The position numbers and the translations under genes are program-made. 33,061 nucleotides of DNA from an uncultured Ruminococcus sp. (GTDB lineage Bacteria > Bacillota > Clostridia > Oscillospirales > Ruminococcaceae): contig CADAGC010000047.1 of assembly GCA_902787365.1 (NCBI GenBank), forward strand, positions 1 to 33,061, written 5' to 3'. Below are positions 32,038 to 33,061 of this stretch, piece by piece. Every line of letters begins with the position of its first letter. Positions within the stretch are counted from its first letter, which is position 1. The notes below the pieces were generated by a model. It was given only the letters and a program-made list of their open reading frames with translations. It was not told where the DNA came from and did no database searches.

Positions 32038-32967
32038 ATGCATTTTGATATTATACTAAACCCCGCAGGCGGCTCGGGCAGCACAGCAAAGCTTTGGAAA
32101 AGCTGTGCGCCGCTCTTTAAAGAAAGCGGCTGCACCTGCACCGTTCACGAGTCAACAAGACGGCGGGGCATTGAAGCGATAGTAAGAAAGCTCACATCAA
32201 AGGGCAGATACACCCGCATTATCGTCATAGGCGGCGACGGCACGCTGAATGAAGCGGTAAACGGCATAAGTGATTTTGAGAACACGGCATTCGGCTTTAT
32301 ACCATGCGGCACGGGCAACGACATGGTGCGTGACATGGGGCTGCCGAAGTCAAAGAAAGAGCTTATACGCCTTATGCTCGACGGCGAGATAAAGCGTGAA
32401 GCCGATGTAGGCGAGCTGACGTTTTTCAAAGACGACGGAAGCTTTATAAAGCGCAGATTCAACATCTCAAGCGACATAGGTTTCGGCGCTGCCACCTGCG
32501 CTTATGCCGACCGCTCAAAGCTTAAGCCTCTGCTCAACCGCATAGGACTTGGGCGGCTGATATATCTTGTGCAGGCGGTGAAAGTCTGCTTTACTGCAAA
32601 GCCTGCAAATATGGTGATACGCTGCGACGGCAAGGGTGTAAGATACCGCAAGTGCTTAAGTGCAATCGCTATGAACCATTGTCACGAGGGCGGCGGCTTC
32701 AAGTTCTGCCCCAAGGCCGAATTTGACGACGGGCTGCTTGATGTGGTTGTGGGAACGGGGCTGTCAAAGCCCGCCTTCCTGCGAATGCTGCCGCTTGCCT
32801 ACAAGGGAAAACATCTCAGCGTCAAGGGCATTCACTACCACAAGGCTAAGGAAATAGAAATGCTCTCCGACACTCCCCTCTGGGCACACACCGACGGCGA
32901 GGTGCTGGGGCAGACAAAGCACGTTATAATGCGTGTGACGGGGGAGAGATTAAGGCTGATGCTTTAA
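32038..32967 (+). CDS. Diacylglycerol kinase-family lipid kinase
   Basis: The protein has 309 residues from the ATG at 32038, preceded by AGGTGA 5 bases away. A GTG three codons upstream falls inside that site and is unlikely. It belongs to the DAGK catalytic family (YegS/DgkB-like), which phosphorylates diacylglycerol or a related lipid. Seen: LNPAGGSGS at the N-terminus, the ATP-binding GGDGTLNEAVNG, and IPCGTGNDMVRDMGLP. A DVGE-type segment and C-terminal WAHTDGE (acidic metal or active-site region) are also present. It closes the likely operon with the carboxypeptidase and may recycle diacylglycerol from cell-envelope polymer synthesis (inference). Confidence 0.9.
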   Translation: MHFDIILNPAGGSGSTAKLWKSCAPLFKESGCTCTVHESTRRRGIEAIVRKLTSKGRYTRIIVIGGDGTLNEAVNGISDFENTAFGFIPCGTGNDMVRDMGLPKSKKELIRLMLDGEIKREADVGELTFFKDDGSFIKRRFNISSDIGFGAATCAYADRSKLKPLLNRIGLGRLIYLVQAVKVCFTAKPANMVIRCDGKGVRYRKCLSAIAMNHCHEGGGFKFCPKAEFDDGLLDVVVGTGLSKPAFLRMLPLAYKGKHLSVKGIHYHKAKEIEMLSDTPLWAHTDGEVLGQTKHVIMRVTGERLRLML

Positions 32968-33061
32968 GGCAACACCGCACAACCAACGGCTTACGCCTTT
33001 GTATGCCATATGCTTGAAAATTTTCCGTCATATCGCCCAAATCCACCTTGTCTTACGCCAG
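32968..33061. other. Gene-free right edge, possible dispersed repeat
   Basis: No coding frame is supported here. The sequence GGCAACACCGCACAA, followed by two similar short words (CGGCTTACGCC, TGTCTTACGCC), looks like the edge of a dispersed intergenic repeat or IS end, but the copies needed to prove it lie outside the window. Confidence 0.25.

Overview
The window looks like a chromosomal segment of a Gram-positive anaerobe of the Ruminococcus type (Oscillospiraceae, sensu lato). The basis is: seven secreted proteins ending in dockerin modules with the repeated KQYLAKW signature, strong AGGAGG-type ribosome binding sites, sigma-A promoters with 17-bp spacers, a Firmicutes-type fatty-acid synthesis operon using FabK, and lipoproteins with Gram-positive-style lipoboxes. 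The species assignment is inference. No RNA genes other than a ribosomal-protein leader, no CRISPR array and no complete mobile element were seen.

Left part (1-6120, mostly minus strand): a possible partial ORF at the edge, a small lipoprotein, a degenerate-looking gap, a cytoplasmic helical protein of unknown function, then a two-gene unit of dockerin proteins (a 791-aa LRR plus five-repeat beta-sandwich protein and a 408-aa GHD-repeat protein). Next on the plus strand come a thioredoxin-type glutathione peroxidase and an OhrR-like MarR regulator, separated by a palindrome-rich intergenic element. These are followed by the rplJ-rplL operon, with an extended -10 promoter and an L10 leader RNA.

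Middle (8835-17750): four plus-strand dockerin genes (beta-helix-like, Fn3/beta-sandwich, BspA-type LRR, and an EF-hand/LRR/SLH/dockerin protein), a minus-strand Nudix hydrolase and a seventh dockerin protein of unknown fold. None of the seven carries a glycoside hydrolase, lyase or protease signature that I can recognise. They look like a non-catalytic, adhesin-like or structural part of a cohesin-dockerin cell-surface complex. No cohesin is in the window.

Right-middle (17785-28910, minus strand): one tight operon, fabH - unknown - Zn-dependent PLC-like - fabK - membrane protein - SGNH esterase lipoprotein - fabG - fabF - accB - fabZ - accC - accD - accA - acpP. It encodes malonyl-CoA synthesis and the elongation cycle, but there is no fabD. 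accA is broken: about 61 nt, covering the conserved GGSGGA segment, are missing and the frame shifts. This is either a real recent deletion or an assembly error, and it is the single observation most worth checking.

Right end (29100-33061, plus strand): a likely three-gene unit for a double-domain polyphosphate:AMP phosphotransferase, a Thr-rich, lipid-anchored VanY-type D,D-carboxypeptidase and a diacylglycerol-kinase-family lipid kinase, followed by about 90 bp of possible repeat sequence.
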